7,750 nucleotides of DNA from contig JAPUKX010000076.1 in assembly GCA_027295435.1 (NCBI GenBank), positions 1 through 7,750 of the forward strand. The letters are read 5' to 3'. A program made the position numbers and the translations under genes. Under the pieces are notes generated by a model that worked only from the letters and a program-made list of their open reading frames with translations, searched no databases and had not been told where the DNA came from. This document shows, in pieces, positions 1 through 5,909 of this stretch (position 1 is the stretch's first letter; each line of letters starts with the position of its first letter). This DNA comes from Planctomycetota bacterium. Lineage in GTDB: Bacteria; Planctomycetota; Phycisphaerae; Phycisphaerales; SM1A02.

Positions 1-354
1 GGCGAGAATGGCCTGAAAGATGGAATGGCCGCGGATGGGGCGCAGATCGGGATCGCGACGCATATGACTGAAATCAGCAAAGCCCGCCTTGACCGCCCGG
101 ATCAGATAGGACGCGCCGACATCCGGCTCCCCCAGCCGGCATCGGACGCAAGCCGCGTTATAGAGCATCACCGCATCATCTGGGGCTTGCTGGAGATGCG
201 CTTCAATCAATTCTGCCGCCCGCGCGTTGTCGTGCCTGTCTAGCCGGCTGTAGATCTCGCGTCGGATCGAGCTCGCCTGACCCCAAGCCTCGCCACATAG
301 CAGCGCAACGATGATTATCGACGCAACGCGTCCCAGCCTCGCTGTCTTGTCCAT
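1..354 (-). CDS. Exported TPR-repeat protein, N-terminal part (cut by window edge)
   Basis: The reading frame opens with ATG at 354 and stays open for 118 codons to the left edge, so the C-terminus is missing. Residues 1-25 look like a signal peptide: a charged start (MDKTARLGR), a hydrophobic core (VASIIIVALLC) and a likely cleavage site near AWGQA. Residues about 30-115 resemble TPR helices, with 'DNARAAELIEAHLQQAPDD' followed by 'VMLYNAACVRCRLGEPDVG' and 'ASYLIRAVKAGFADFSHMR', then 'DPDLRPIRGHSIFQAIL'. That last phrase is the usual ending of TPR tandems in planctomycete proteins (family knowledge). TPR domains bind partner proteins or peptides; the location here is periplasmic or extracellular by inference. 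What follows the TPR part lies outside the window, so the full function is unknown. A good GGAGG site precedes the ATG. The gene sits 74 bases downstream of purN on the same strand and could be read with it or from its own weak promoter. Confidence 0.72.
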   Translation of the reverse strand, partial: MDKTARLGRVASIIIVALLCGEAWGQASSIRREIYSRLDRHDNARAAELIEAHLQQAPDDAVMLYNAACVRCRLGEPDVGASYLIRAVKAGFADFSHMRRDPDLRPIRGHSIFQAILA

Positions 355-360
355 CTTCCG

Positions 361-365
361 CCTCC
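361..365 (-). promoter_or_regulatory. Shine-Dalgarno site of the TPR gene
   Basis: On the minus strand this reads GGAGG, followed by GCGGAAG and then the ATG at 354, a spacing of about 6-7 bases. It supports the chosen start for a gene that has no stop codon in the window. Confidence 0.6.
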
Positions 366-381
366 AAGCGCCGTCGGTGAA

Positions 382-425
382 TTGGCGTTACATGCCAAAT
401 CTAACCGCGCTACAGCTGGAGGCAA
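382..425 (-). promoter_or_regulatory. Possible weak promoter with an operator-like dyad before the TPR gene
   Basis: On the minus strand TTGCCT (420-425) and TAGATT (398-403) match the sigma-70 -35 and -10 consensus at four of six bases each, with a 16-base spacer. Just downstream lies a perfect 5-base dyad, TTGGC-N7-GCCAA (382-398), where a repressor could sit between promoter and Shine-Dalgarno site. Matches this weak are common by chance, and planctomycete promoters are poorly defined, so this is only a candidate. The -35 overlaps the space just after the purN stop codon. Confidence 0.2.
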
Positions 426-428
426 GTA

Positions 429-1061
429 TTATTCCGTCTTGGCGCTGATTTGCGCGCGCCCGTTGACAAGTTGCAATCGTCCATCGGCGAACATGCGGAT
501 CACTTCCGGGTAGGCAATGCATTCCTCTTCGAACACGCGGGCGGCGAGGCTGTGCGCGTCGTCATCCGGCACGACCGGGCAGACCCGTTGGAGGATGATC
601 GGCCCATGGTCGTACTGATCATCCACAAAGTGGACCGTGCAGCCGGAGAATCGCCGCCGCGCTTTGAGCACCGCTCGGTGCACGCTCAGGCCGTACATGC
701 CTTTACCCCCGAAGTCCGGCAGCAGCGCCGGATGTATATTCAGCACTCGGTCTTGGAACGGCTCATCCACACGTAGCCAGCGCAGATACCCGCACAGGCA
801 CACAAGATCAACTCGCCTTTCGGCCAGCCAGGAGGTGATCGCATCATGCATATCGTGCTCGGCGGCGAAATCGCACCGGGCGGCAATACGCACGTCGAGG
901 CCGCGCTGCTTGGCCAGCTTGACGCCGGCGACATCGGCCCGTGAGGAGATTACGCGCTCAACCGAAGCCCGCAGTGATCCCTCATCGATGCGATCAAGGA
1001 TGTTCATGAGCGTGCGCCCGCCACCGCTGATCAATGCTGCGATGCGAAGCGGATCGCTCAT
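429..1061 (-). CDS. purN: Phosphoribosylglycinamide formyltransferase (GAR transformylase)
   Basis: A 210-residue protein, the usual size of PurN. The enzyme moves the formyl group of 10-formyltetrahydrofolate to GAR, the third step of de novo purine synthesis, in the cytoplasm. Residues 5-20 hold the phosphate-binding start of the Rossmann-like fold (RIAALISGGGRTLMN). The catalytic set is visible: Asn108 and His110 in 'LNIHPALLP', and Asp151 in 'VHFVDDQYDHGPIILQ', matching Asn106, His108 and Asp144 of the E. coli enzyme. After LLP there is a loop 'DFGGKGMYG' in place of the shorter 'KYPG' of E. coli; this form is known from a PurN subclade that includes plant and planctomycete proteins. The start at 1061 is chosen because the longer frame upstream (to 1511) only reads the thioesterase gene out of frame. 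The ATG overlaps the thioesterase stop as ATGA, so translation is probably coupled; its own Shine-Dalgarno site is poor. Stop is TAA. Confidence 0.93.
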   Translation of the reverse strand: MSDPLRIAALISGGGRTLMNILDRIDEGSLRASVERVISSRADVAGVKLAKQRGLDVRIAARCDFAAEHDMHDAITSWLAERRVDLVCLCGYLRWLRVDEPFQDRVLNIHPALLPDFGGKGMYGLSVHRAVLKARRRFSGCTVHFVDDQYDHGPIILQRVCPVVPDDDAHSLAARVFEEECIAYPEVIRMFADGRLQLVNGRAQISAKTE

Positions 1062-1489
1062 GCCTCTGACATATCCCCGGCTTCGAGATCGGCGGTCGGA
1101 GGAGAGGCGAAGGGGATAGGGCGGCATTGTTGATACACCGCGACCAACGTGAGCCGGGCTTCGGTGACGTGTACAGTCTCGCCGGAGGAGAGGCGATCGG
1201 CCTCGACGTGGATACGGATCTTGATCGAGGTTGTGCCGATGCGTTCCGTGGAAGTGTAGAAGCTCACAGCGTCGCCGATGAGGACCGGCGCGCGGAACTC
1301 GACCTGCTCGATGGAGACGGTGACCCACCGGTGCAGGCCGTGCTTGCGGGCTTCGATGAACCCCGCCTGGTCGATATAGGAGAGGATCACCCCGCCGAAG
1401 ATCGTGCCGTAGACGTTCGCGTCCCGCGGCATCATCACCACTCGCAGGGCGGGATCGTATTTCGGAGCGCTGCCCATGGCGTGCATCAT
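1058..1489 (-). CDS. Acyl-CoA thioesterase, hotdog fold (YciA/ACOT type)
   Basis: A 143-residue protein from the ATG at 1489. Family members hydrolyse acyl-CoA to free acid and CoA in the cytoplasm. Residues 17-44 show the diagnostic start, 'VVMMPRDANVYGTIFGGVI' followed by 'LSYIDQAGFIEA', with the N...G.IFGG signature and the Asn25/Asp40 pair expected at the active site. The strand motifs 'VTVSIEQVEFRAPVLIGD' (56-73) and 'GTTSIKIRIHVEAD' (85-98) and the closing 'EARLTLVAVYQ' (110-120) complete one hotdog domain. These proteins form dimers or hexamers. Substrate chain length cannot be told from sequence. The start is uncertain: ATGs at 1489, 1486 and 1477 all precede the domain and none has a clear Shine-Dalgarno site, while a TTG at 1597 would add 36 residues that do not look like part of the family. 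The stop overlaps the purN start (ATGA). No metabolic link to purine synthesis is obvious, so the pairing may only reflect shared transcription. Confidence 0.85.
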   Translation of the reverse strand: MMHAMGSAPKYDPALRVVMMPRDANVYGTIFGGVILSYIDQAGFIEARKHGLHRWVTVSIEQVEFRAPVLIGDAVSFYTSTERIGTTSIKIRIHVEADRLSSGETVHVTEARLTLVAVYQQCRPIPFASPPTADLEAGDMSEA

Positions 1490-1757
1490 GCGGGCAGGCT
1501 GCGTCCGACACAAGCCGGCGGTGGCGATGACGGCAAGTCGTTTATTTGGTTTGGGCTTTGCCCGTGGCGGGTCTCGACGTTCTGCCTGCCCGGCCAAATC
1601 AGGATCGACGCTCAGTGAGCAGGGGCAGGGCCCACAGCGCCTGGAGGTGCAGCCAAACCGCTCGGGTGTCGCCGCCGTCAGGGAAGGGCCTGTAGGTCAA
1701 GAAAGGCGCAGTCCAACCGACGCTGCCCTCACTTCGCCGTGCGGTCCAACGAAATCG
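1490..1757. other. Intergenic stretch with an in-frame open extension after the beta-helix stop
   Basis: No confident gene lies here. On the minus strand the frame of the upstream beta-helix gene continues beyond its TAG (1758-1760) for 52 codons to a TGA at 1599-1601. The later half has mostly G or C in third positions and reads 'GWTAPFLTYRPFPDG' then 'GDTRAVWLHLQALWALPLL'. It has no ATG or GTG start; a TTG would give only about 33 codons. It may be a gene remnant, a displaced C-terminus or chance. A TTG at 1597, one base after that TGA, opens the longest possible thioesterase frame. A short symmetric element GCTCA-G-TGAGC sits at 1610-1620. No hairpin followed by a T-run, and so no clear terminator, was seen on either strand. 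Confidence 0.4.
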
Positions 1758-3299
1758 CTACCGCCTGATGTGAGCCGACGCTCGAAACAGACTAGTCAAA
1801 GGAGCGGGCTCGATCACGAATTCATCGGCTCCCATATCGACCCGACCTTCGTGGACGCGCTCGTCGCCGTCGATGTCGGTCTCATCCTCTCGCGGCACGA
1901 AGTCGGGATCCCCGGCATTGCGGGCCAGCGAGAGTAGCGTGATGTGGTAATCGCCAAAGGTGGGATCAACGAACTCCGGATCGAGATCGATATTGCCACA
2001 GCCCCAATCGAGTGTGCTGCCATCCTCAACATATGGGCCACCTGCTCCGCCTTGCACATCGCTGTATTCGACGGTCAGCTCAGAAGCTTCGGTGTGAACC
2101 TTGCTATAGAAGAGATAGACTTCTGAGCCGAGCCGTGCGTTGTCACCCCAAAGGACACTGTTTGTGATCTTCCACGAGTTCCTCGCGGCGAACACTCCAC
2201 CGCCGGAGTCCCTGGCCGCATTGTTCGCTATCGTACAATTGTTGATCGTCACCGAATTAAGTAGGAGATAGATGCCTCCTCCTGACGCGGCAGCCGAGTT
2301 CATTGTAATCAAGCAATTGTTAATAGCTGACGGGACCGAGCTAGTCTCGCGTGATAGCATAATGCCGCCACCGTTCCTGTTAGACAAGTTTCCCAGGATC
2401 TCGCACCTACTAATCACGGGACTACTGGTGGTGGAGGATATGCCTCCGCCGTCGTAGCTAGTAGAGTTATCTGCGATCACGCAATCTAGAATCGTAGCAT
2501 TGGAAGACGATTCCAAATAGATGCCACCGCCCCTGATGAATGCGAAGTTATCGGTGATTATGCATCCTCTGATCGCTGCGGCACTGTTGAAGACGCAGTA
2601 AATTCCGCCGCCGCGGTTGTCGGCTGTGTTGCTAGAAATTCGGCAGTTCTCGATGGTCGGACTGCTACCACTCCGGCAGTAGATTCCACCCCCAAAGAAC
2701 CCAGCCGTGTTGCCGGTGATAACAGAGTTTCTGATGGTAGGCGATGTGGTGTAGCAGTAGATGCCACCACCAGCCCTATAACCGTGGGGAGGGGAACTGA
2801 ATCCGAATCCACCAGTGAGGGTCAAGCCGTTGAGCACAGAATCAGCAGTTTCGCCGTTGTTGAAGGCGACTACACTTCCCTGTTCATCTTTTTCCCTTGC
2901 ACCGCTGCCATCGATCGTCGTGGCTTTGACGTAGTCGGCGTTGGTTGGGATGAGGCTTTGGACGGTGATGCCCTTGCCGAGGAAGTTGATGTTCTCGACG
3001 TAGGCGTCGCCCTCACACTCGAAGCCGAAAGCGTTGCGCGGCAGGACAACCACGACATCGCCATCCTCAGCGGCATCGATGGCAGACTGAATGGTATCAA
3101 AGCCGAAAGCGCCACTACACTCGACTAAAAGAACGTTGCCGCCCGTCTGGACCGCGATGTTGGCGATCGCGCCAGCTACCTCTCGGCTCAAGGCCCTGTT
3201 GTCCAATCGGGGCAAGCCTTGCTGTGAGAAGGTTGATTCGTTGCAAGGCAACGTGGTTGTGGCAGCGAATGCCAGCATGGTTGTGACTTTGGCCTTCAT
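1758..3299 (-). CDS. Secreted right-handed parallel beta-helix protein with GGGIY coils
   Basis: A 513-residue protein of unknown substrate. Residues 1-26 look like a signal peptide (MKAKVTTMLAFAATTTLPC start). Residues 68-86 ('DTIQSAIDAAEDGDVVVVLP') form the usual capping start of pectate-lyase-like helices. Residues 177-369 hold eight GGG[I/V] coils at 177, 203, 230, 257, 284, 310, 340 and 366, spaced 26-30 residues apart, with 'SPTIRNSVITGN'-like turns between them; this is the polymorphic outer membrane protein/Omp repeat type. Cysteines at 219, 246, 273, 299, 329 and 355 keep the same register and would stack. Residues 439-445 'LDPEFVD' and 475-494 'DIDGDERV...VDMGADEF' form the ending known from many planctomycete surface proteins. 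It then stops after about 19 more residues, with no dockerin, PEP-CTERM or other sorting domain. The ATG at 3299 follows a GGAG site and a plausible promoter. The coil region is visibly poorer in G+C than its neighbours. A structural or carbohydrate-binding surface role is inference; catalytic residues are not recognisable. Confidence 0.85.
   Translation of the reverse strand: MKAKVTTMLAFAATTTLPCNESTFSQQGLPRLDNRALSREVAGAIANIAVQTGGNVLLVECSGAFGFDTIQSAIDAAEDGDVVVVLPRNAFGFECEGDAYVENINFLGKGITVQSLIPTNADYVKATTIDGSGAREKDEQGSVVAFNNGETADSVLNGLTLTGGFGFSSPPHGYRAGGGIYCYTTSPTIRNSVITGNTAGFFGGGIYCRSGSSPTIENCRISSNTADNRGGGIYCVFNSAAAIRGCIITDNFAFIRGGGIYLESSSNATILDCVIADNSTSYDGGGISSTTSSPVISRCEILGNLSNRNGGGIMLSRETSSVPSAINNCLITMNSAAASGGGIYLLLNSVTINNCTIANNAARDSGGGVFAARNSWKITNSVLWGDNARLGSEVYLFYSKVHTEASELTVEYSDVQGGAGGPYVEDGSTLDWGCGNIDLDPEFVDPTFGDYHITLLSLARNAGDPDFVPREDETDIDGDERVHEGRVDMGADEFVIEPAPLTSLFRASAHIRR
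2193..2771 (-). repeat. Degenerate coding repeat, eight GGG[I/V] beta-helix coils
   Basis: The same codon block for Gly-Gly-Gly-Ile/Val recurs eight times at about 78-90 base intervals, starting at 2771, 2693, 2612, 2531, 2450, 2372, 2282 and 2204 on the minus strand. On the plus strand it appears as variants such as ATGCCACCACC, ATTCCGCCGCC and ATGCCTCCTCC. The copies differ in synonymous positions, so the repeat is old and kept at protein level rather than freshly amplified. Confidence 0.8.
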
Positions 3300-3307
3300 G
3301 ATTGAAT

Positions 3308-3311
3308 CTCC
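3308..3311 (-). promoter_or_regulatory. Shine-Dalgarno site of the beta-helix gene
   Basis: On the minus strand this reads GGAG in the context ACGGAGATTCAATC before the ATG at 3299. The 8-base spacing is normal and supports that start. Confidence 0.55.
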
Positions 3312-3321
3312 GTAAACAAGG

Positions 3322-3350
3322 ATTACAGAAGACGCTGCCTCCGGTGCCTA
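3322..3350 (-). promoter_or_regulatory. Likely sigma-70 type promoter of the beta-helix gene
   Basis: On the minus strand TAGGCA (3345-3350, four of six matches to TTGACA) and TGTAAT (3322-3327, five of six to TATAAT) are separated by exactly 17 bases. A start point near 3315 would leave a short leader of about 16 bases holding the GGAG site. The rest of the 204-base gap between the DUF4159 gene and this gene (3300-3503) shows only small inverted repeats without T-runs. The match suggests that the beta-helix gene is transcribed separately from sppA and the DUF4159 gene. Confidence 0.42.
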
Positions 3351-3503
3351 GAGGTGCTGTATGTCGCCACCCGCGGTGGCAAGGCTAAGACCGACGGAAG
3401 CAGTCCGGGAAGAAATGGGGCCGGTGCTCATCGATTCCGTGATGTTCATTCTATGCCGCGTTGTTGCCTCGATACAGGGCGGGACCAATCGAGACCTAGC
3501 TGG

Positions 3504-5909
3504 TCAATAGCGTCCAGAAAGCGATATCGCGTGCTGCACGATGTTGGCCAGGAGGTTGCGGGCGGAGTCGGTGGTGTAGCCGGCGATGTCCCAGCACGGT
3601 TGGTCGAGCAGGCCGTGGGAAATGTCCTGGCGGGAAAACAGCACACGTGGTTGTCCGTCGATGAGCATGCCCCGCAGGCGCGGAGTGGTTTCGCGGGCGG
3701 CGAACACTTCCAGTGCGAACGGGCGGTAGTCGAGGCGCGATAGACGCTTCGCCCCGGGCAAATCGTTTCCTGTGATGATGCGGCTGTGCAGTAGGGGAAG
3801 AATCGGCTCGGCCAGGGCCCGGAAGATCTCGGTGCAGGTCTGCTCAGCGGACAATGTAAAGTCGCCCCGACCGCCGGGGGTCTCGAACAGAATCACGCCA
3901 CCGGCTTCGACATACGCGCCGATCGCAGTCTGCTGCTCGGCCGTGAAGTCGTGGGCGTCGATTCCGTTGACGATCACCAGCGTCGGCCGGGGGGTGAGCT
4001 GGTGAATCTCGGACAGAAGGTGATCGATGATGTTGACATTGATCTGCCGCTGCTGGGCCAGGAACGTGGCGAAGACAGGCAGGGCCTGCGGCTCGGGCTT
4101 CCAGTTGCCCTGATGCTGCGCGCGGACGATGCTGATGCGGATGGTCGGTTGCTGGTTGTTGGTTTGAACCCTCACCCCAACCCTCTCCCTTGAAAAGCGA
4201 GAGGGAGAGAGAAAATGCCGGGCGAGCCGGGGACGGGGGCGATTCATTTCCGATGCGTAGAAGTAGATGTTGCCGGCCGTGAGGTATGCGCTGTCATCCT
4301 TCGCACCACGCACCTGGAAGCGGCGCGAGAAATCAGTGCGTGAGGCGATGATCAGTTCGCGCACCCCGTTGGAAAGACCGCGCAAGGCGGGGCGCTTACC
4401 GCCGACGGGCAACAGGATCGTGTAGGCCCAGTGGTCGTTGGGCAATGTCCGCCAGTCATATTGCGGGTACATCTGCTTGCCGGCCTGCTCAATAGATTTC
4501 GCAAATGCGCGCGCGGGGCCCTCGTTGACGGCAAACAGCAGACCACCGAGATCGAGATAGCGCTTGAGCTTTTCCAGCGGTTCGATGCGATCTTCCTGGA
4601 CATCGTGGTGAGCGTTCGCCTCCGGTCCGCTCAGCCACGGCAGTCGTTCGTGTGACGCGAGGTAGAGCACGGGCGCGTCCAGCCAGTCCTGCGGATCAGT
4701 GTCGATGCGAACGATCTGCCAGTTCAGCGCGGTTTCGGTCTTCTCGGTGAGCCAGCGGGAGAGGTTGGCGACATCTCGCGGCCGATTGTTCCAGGCCATG
4801 CCCGGTACGTGGAGCTTGTTGATGGCGACGGGGACCCGGCCTCGGCTGAGAAACAGCAAGCCGAAGGCGAGGTGGCGAACGCGGACTTTCGCCCCCCTCG
4901 ATTTCCCGCCCATCTTTTGATGAACGGTCATCATGCGCTTGGCGGGGTCCCATCGACATAGCCGGCGGAGAAGCTCGGCTGCCGCCTGGCGATACCAATC
5001 GTGGGGGCCGAAGTATTTGTAACCGCTGGCCAGGCCCACCCGCTCGACGCCGTAGAGGTAGTAGAAGAAGTGCTGGTCTCGGCCGGGGTTTTCAGTGGGT
5101 GAGAAGTTCTGTTGCATCCATTGCAAGCCGCGGGCGATCGCAAGCTCGTTTCGGCTGCCGGAGGTGGATCTGAGTTCGACCGCTGCGTCTGCGTGAAGAA
5201 AGTCTTGGGTGATGAAGAGGGTGGCGAGCCCGGCGGTGGTCATCGAGCCCGTGGCCGGCCCGTCGCCGGTGTAGTTCCAGCCGCCGTCGGCCTGTTGCAT
5301 ATCGAGGAAGCGGTCTTCGAGTATCTGCCAATATCGGCGCTCGATGCGGGCGCCGCGCTTGGCTGCTTCCCACCAGGCGAGTGCGCCATATTGAGTGATG
5401 GAGTTGTCGCGTCGCCTGGAGTTGGGCTGCTGCTGATACGTCCAGCCGCCGGCCCTCTCGCTGAAGCCGTCGATCAGCCATTGAGTGTCGGCGATGAGAA
5501 GGTCGTTGAACTTCGGCGGGAGCATCGCCCAGACGTTGGCTCGTACCGCCACCGCATACGTGCCCTGCATCGCGAGCTGCTCGAGATAGGCGACGGCGTC
5601 GCGCAGCCGCGAGTCTTGGTACGACTGGCCGGCGTAGAGCAGCGCCAGCACGGTCAACGCGGTGTACCCGCCGCCTTGCTTGATGCTCTCGCCTCGCGGG
5701 GGCGTCTTCGGCTCCCAGAAGCGGTCGGGACTCTTGCGCGTATAGAGCTCCTGGACAATGGCGTCGATGGTCTTCTGAACGTGCTCATCAGTGAGCGATT
5801 CAGCGGTGATGGATTCCTGCGCGCCTGCGGATGACCACCAACCGCCCACGGCCAGAGCCGCGATCGAGGCGTGGGTGTGGACCCACCGGCACGATGCGTT
5901 GGCCCTCAT
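3504..5909 (-). CDS. Exported alpha/alpha-toroid protein with two DUF4159-like modules
   Basis: An 801-residue protein. Residues 1-30 look like a signal peptide ending in SSAGA before Gln31, so it is probably exported. Residues about 78-355 resemble the alpha/alpha toroid of prenyltransferases and squalene cyclases, with 'GGGYTALTVLALLYAG' (79-94), 'AGGWTYQQQPNSRRRDNS' (153-170) and 'ADGGWNYTGDGPATG' (207-221); no cyclase DxDD motif was seen, so an enzymatic role is doubtful. Residues about 360-560 fit DUF4159 ('INKLHVPGMAWNNRPRD', 'LKRYLDLGGLLFAVNEGP', 'PNDHWAYTILLPV'). Residues about 588-795 repeat the plan ('TIRISIVRAQHQGNWKPEP', 'IGAYVEAGGVILFETPGG', 'LLANIVQHA'), pointing to a second, diverged copy. 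Between the copies, residues 564-583 are encoded by a dispersed palindromic repeat. The ATG overlaps the sppA stop as ATGA, and no strong Shine-Dalgarno site is visible, so it is probably translated by coupling. DUF4159 proteins are common in planctomycetes but, to my knowledge, have no established function; glutamine-amidotransferase-like folds have been suggested for such modules. Confidence 0.82.
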   Translation of the reverse strand: MRANASCRWVHTHASIAALAVGGWWSSAGAQESITAESLTDEHVQKTIDAIVQELYTRKSPDRFWEPKTPPRGESIKQGGGYTALTVLALLYAGQSYQDSRLRDAVAYLEQLAMQGTYAVAVRANVWAMLPPKFNDLLIADTQWLIDGFSERAGGWTYQQQPNSRRRDNSITQYGALAWWEAAKRGARIERRYWQILEDRFLDMQQADGGWNYTGDGPATGSMTTAGLATLFITQDFLHADAAVELRSTSGSRNELAIARGLQWMQQNFSPTENPGRDQHFFYYLYGVERVGLASGYKYFGPHDWYRQAAAELLRRLCRWDPAKRMMTVHQKMGGKSRGAKVRVRHLAFGLLFLSRGRVPVAINKLHVPGMAWNNRPRDVANLSRWLTEKTETALNWQIVRIDTDPQDWLDAPVLYLASHERLPWLSGPEANAHHDVQEDRIEPLEKLKRYLDLGGLLFAVNEGPARAFAKSIEQAGKQMYPQYDWRTLPNDHWAYTILLPVGGKRPALRGLSNGVRELIIASRTDFSRRFQVRGAKDDSAYLTAGNIYFYASEMNRPRPRLARHFLSPSRFSRERVGVRVQTNNQQPTIRISIVRAQHQGNWKPEPQALPVFATFLAQQRQINVNIIDHLLSEIHQLTPRPTLVIVNGIDAHDFTAEQQTAIGAYVEAGGVILFETPGGRGDFTLSAEQTCTEIFRALAEPILPLLHSRIITGNDLPGAKRLSRLDYRPFALEVFAARETTPRLRGMLIDGQPRVLFSRQDISHGLLDQPCWDIAGYTTDSARNLLANIVQHAISLSGRY
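4161..4220 (-). repeat. Short dispersed palindromic repeat inserted in frame in the DUF4159 gene
   Basis: The plus strand reads CCCTCACCCCAACCCTCTCCC from 4170, with 4183-4190 (CTCTCCCT) and 4202-4209 (AGGGAGAG) forming a perfect 8-base stem around an 11-base loop. This CCCTCACCCCAACCCTCTCCC...GGGAGAGGG pattern is familiar as a small interspersed palindrome in many bacterial genomes, planctomycetes included (recalled, not searched). Here it adds about 60 bases, a multiple of three, and encodes residues about 564-583 (RHFLSPSRFSRERVGVRVQT), a basic and low-complexity stretch. The flanking protein reads smoothly across it. Exact borders are uncertain by about 10 bases on each side, and no target-site duplication is obvious. 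Confidence 0.72.

Noticed and set aside
78..355. Reading the toroid domain (protein residues 78-355 of the 3504-5909 gene; the coordinates here are residues) as a true squalene cyclase
   Set aside because: No DxDD catalytic motif or regular QW repeats were seen. Only the general toroid pattern with GGW turns is present.
1062..1511. N-terminal extension of the purN frame to a start at 1511
   Set aside because: The added 150 codons read the thioesterase gene in the wrong frame (Arg/His-rich, no family match). The PurN family start fits the ATG at 1061.
1490..1597. Longer thioesterase form from a TTG at 1597
   Set aside because: The extra 36 residues precede the normal family start, and there is no Shine-Dalgarno site. 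It is kept only as a possibility in the gene entry.
3366..3380. Hairpin GCCACC-CGC-GGTGGC as a terminator
   Set aside because: The stem is only 6 bases and no T-run follows on either strand.
3468..3493. Inverted repeat CTCGAT-N14-ATCGAG after the DUF4159 gene as a terminator
   Set aside because: The stem is short, the loop long, and no T-run follows in the minus direction. It is likely chance.
5112..5834. Long rightward open frame opposite the toroid domain (240 codons)
   Set aside because: It is antisense to a gene with clear domains, has no recognisable motif, and fits the chance open frames expected on the opposite strand of GC-rich genes.
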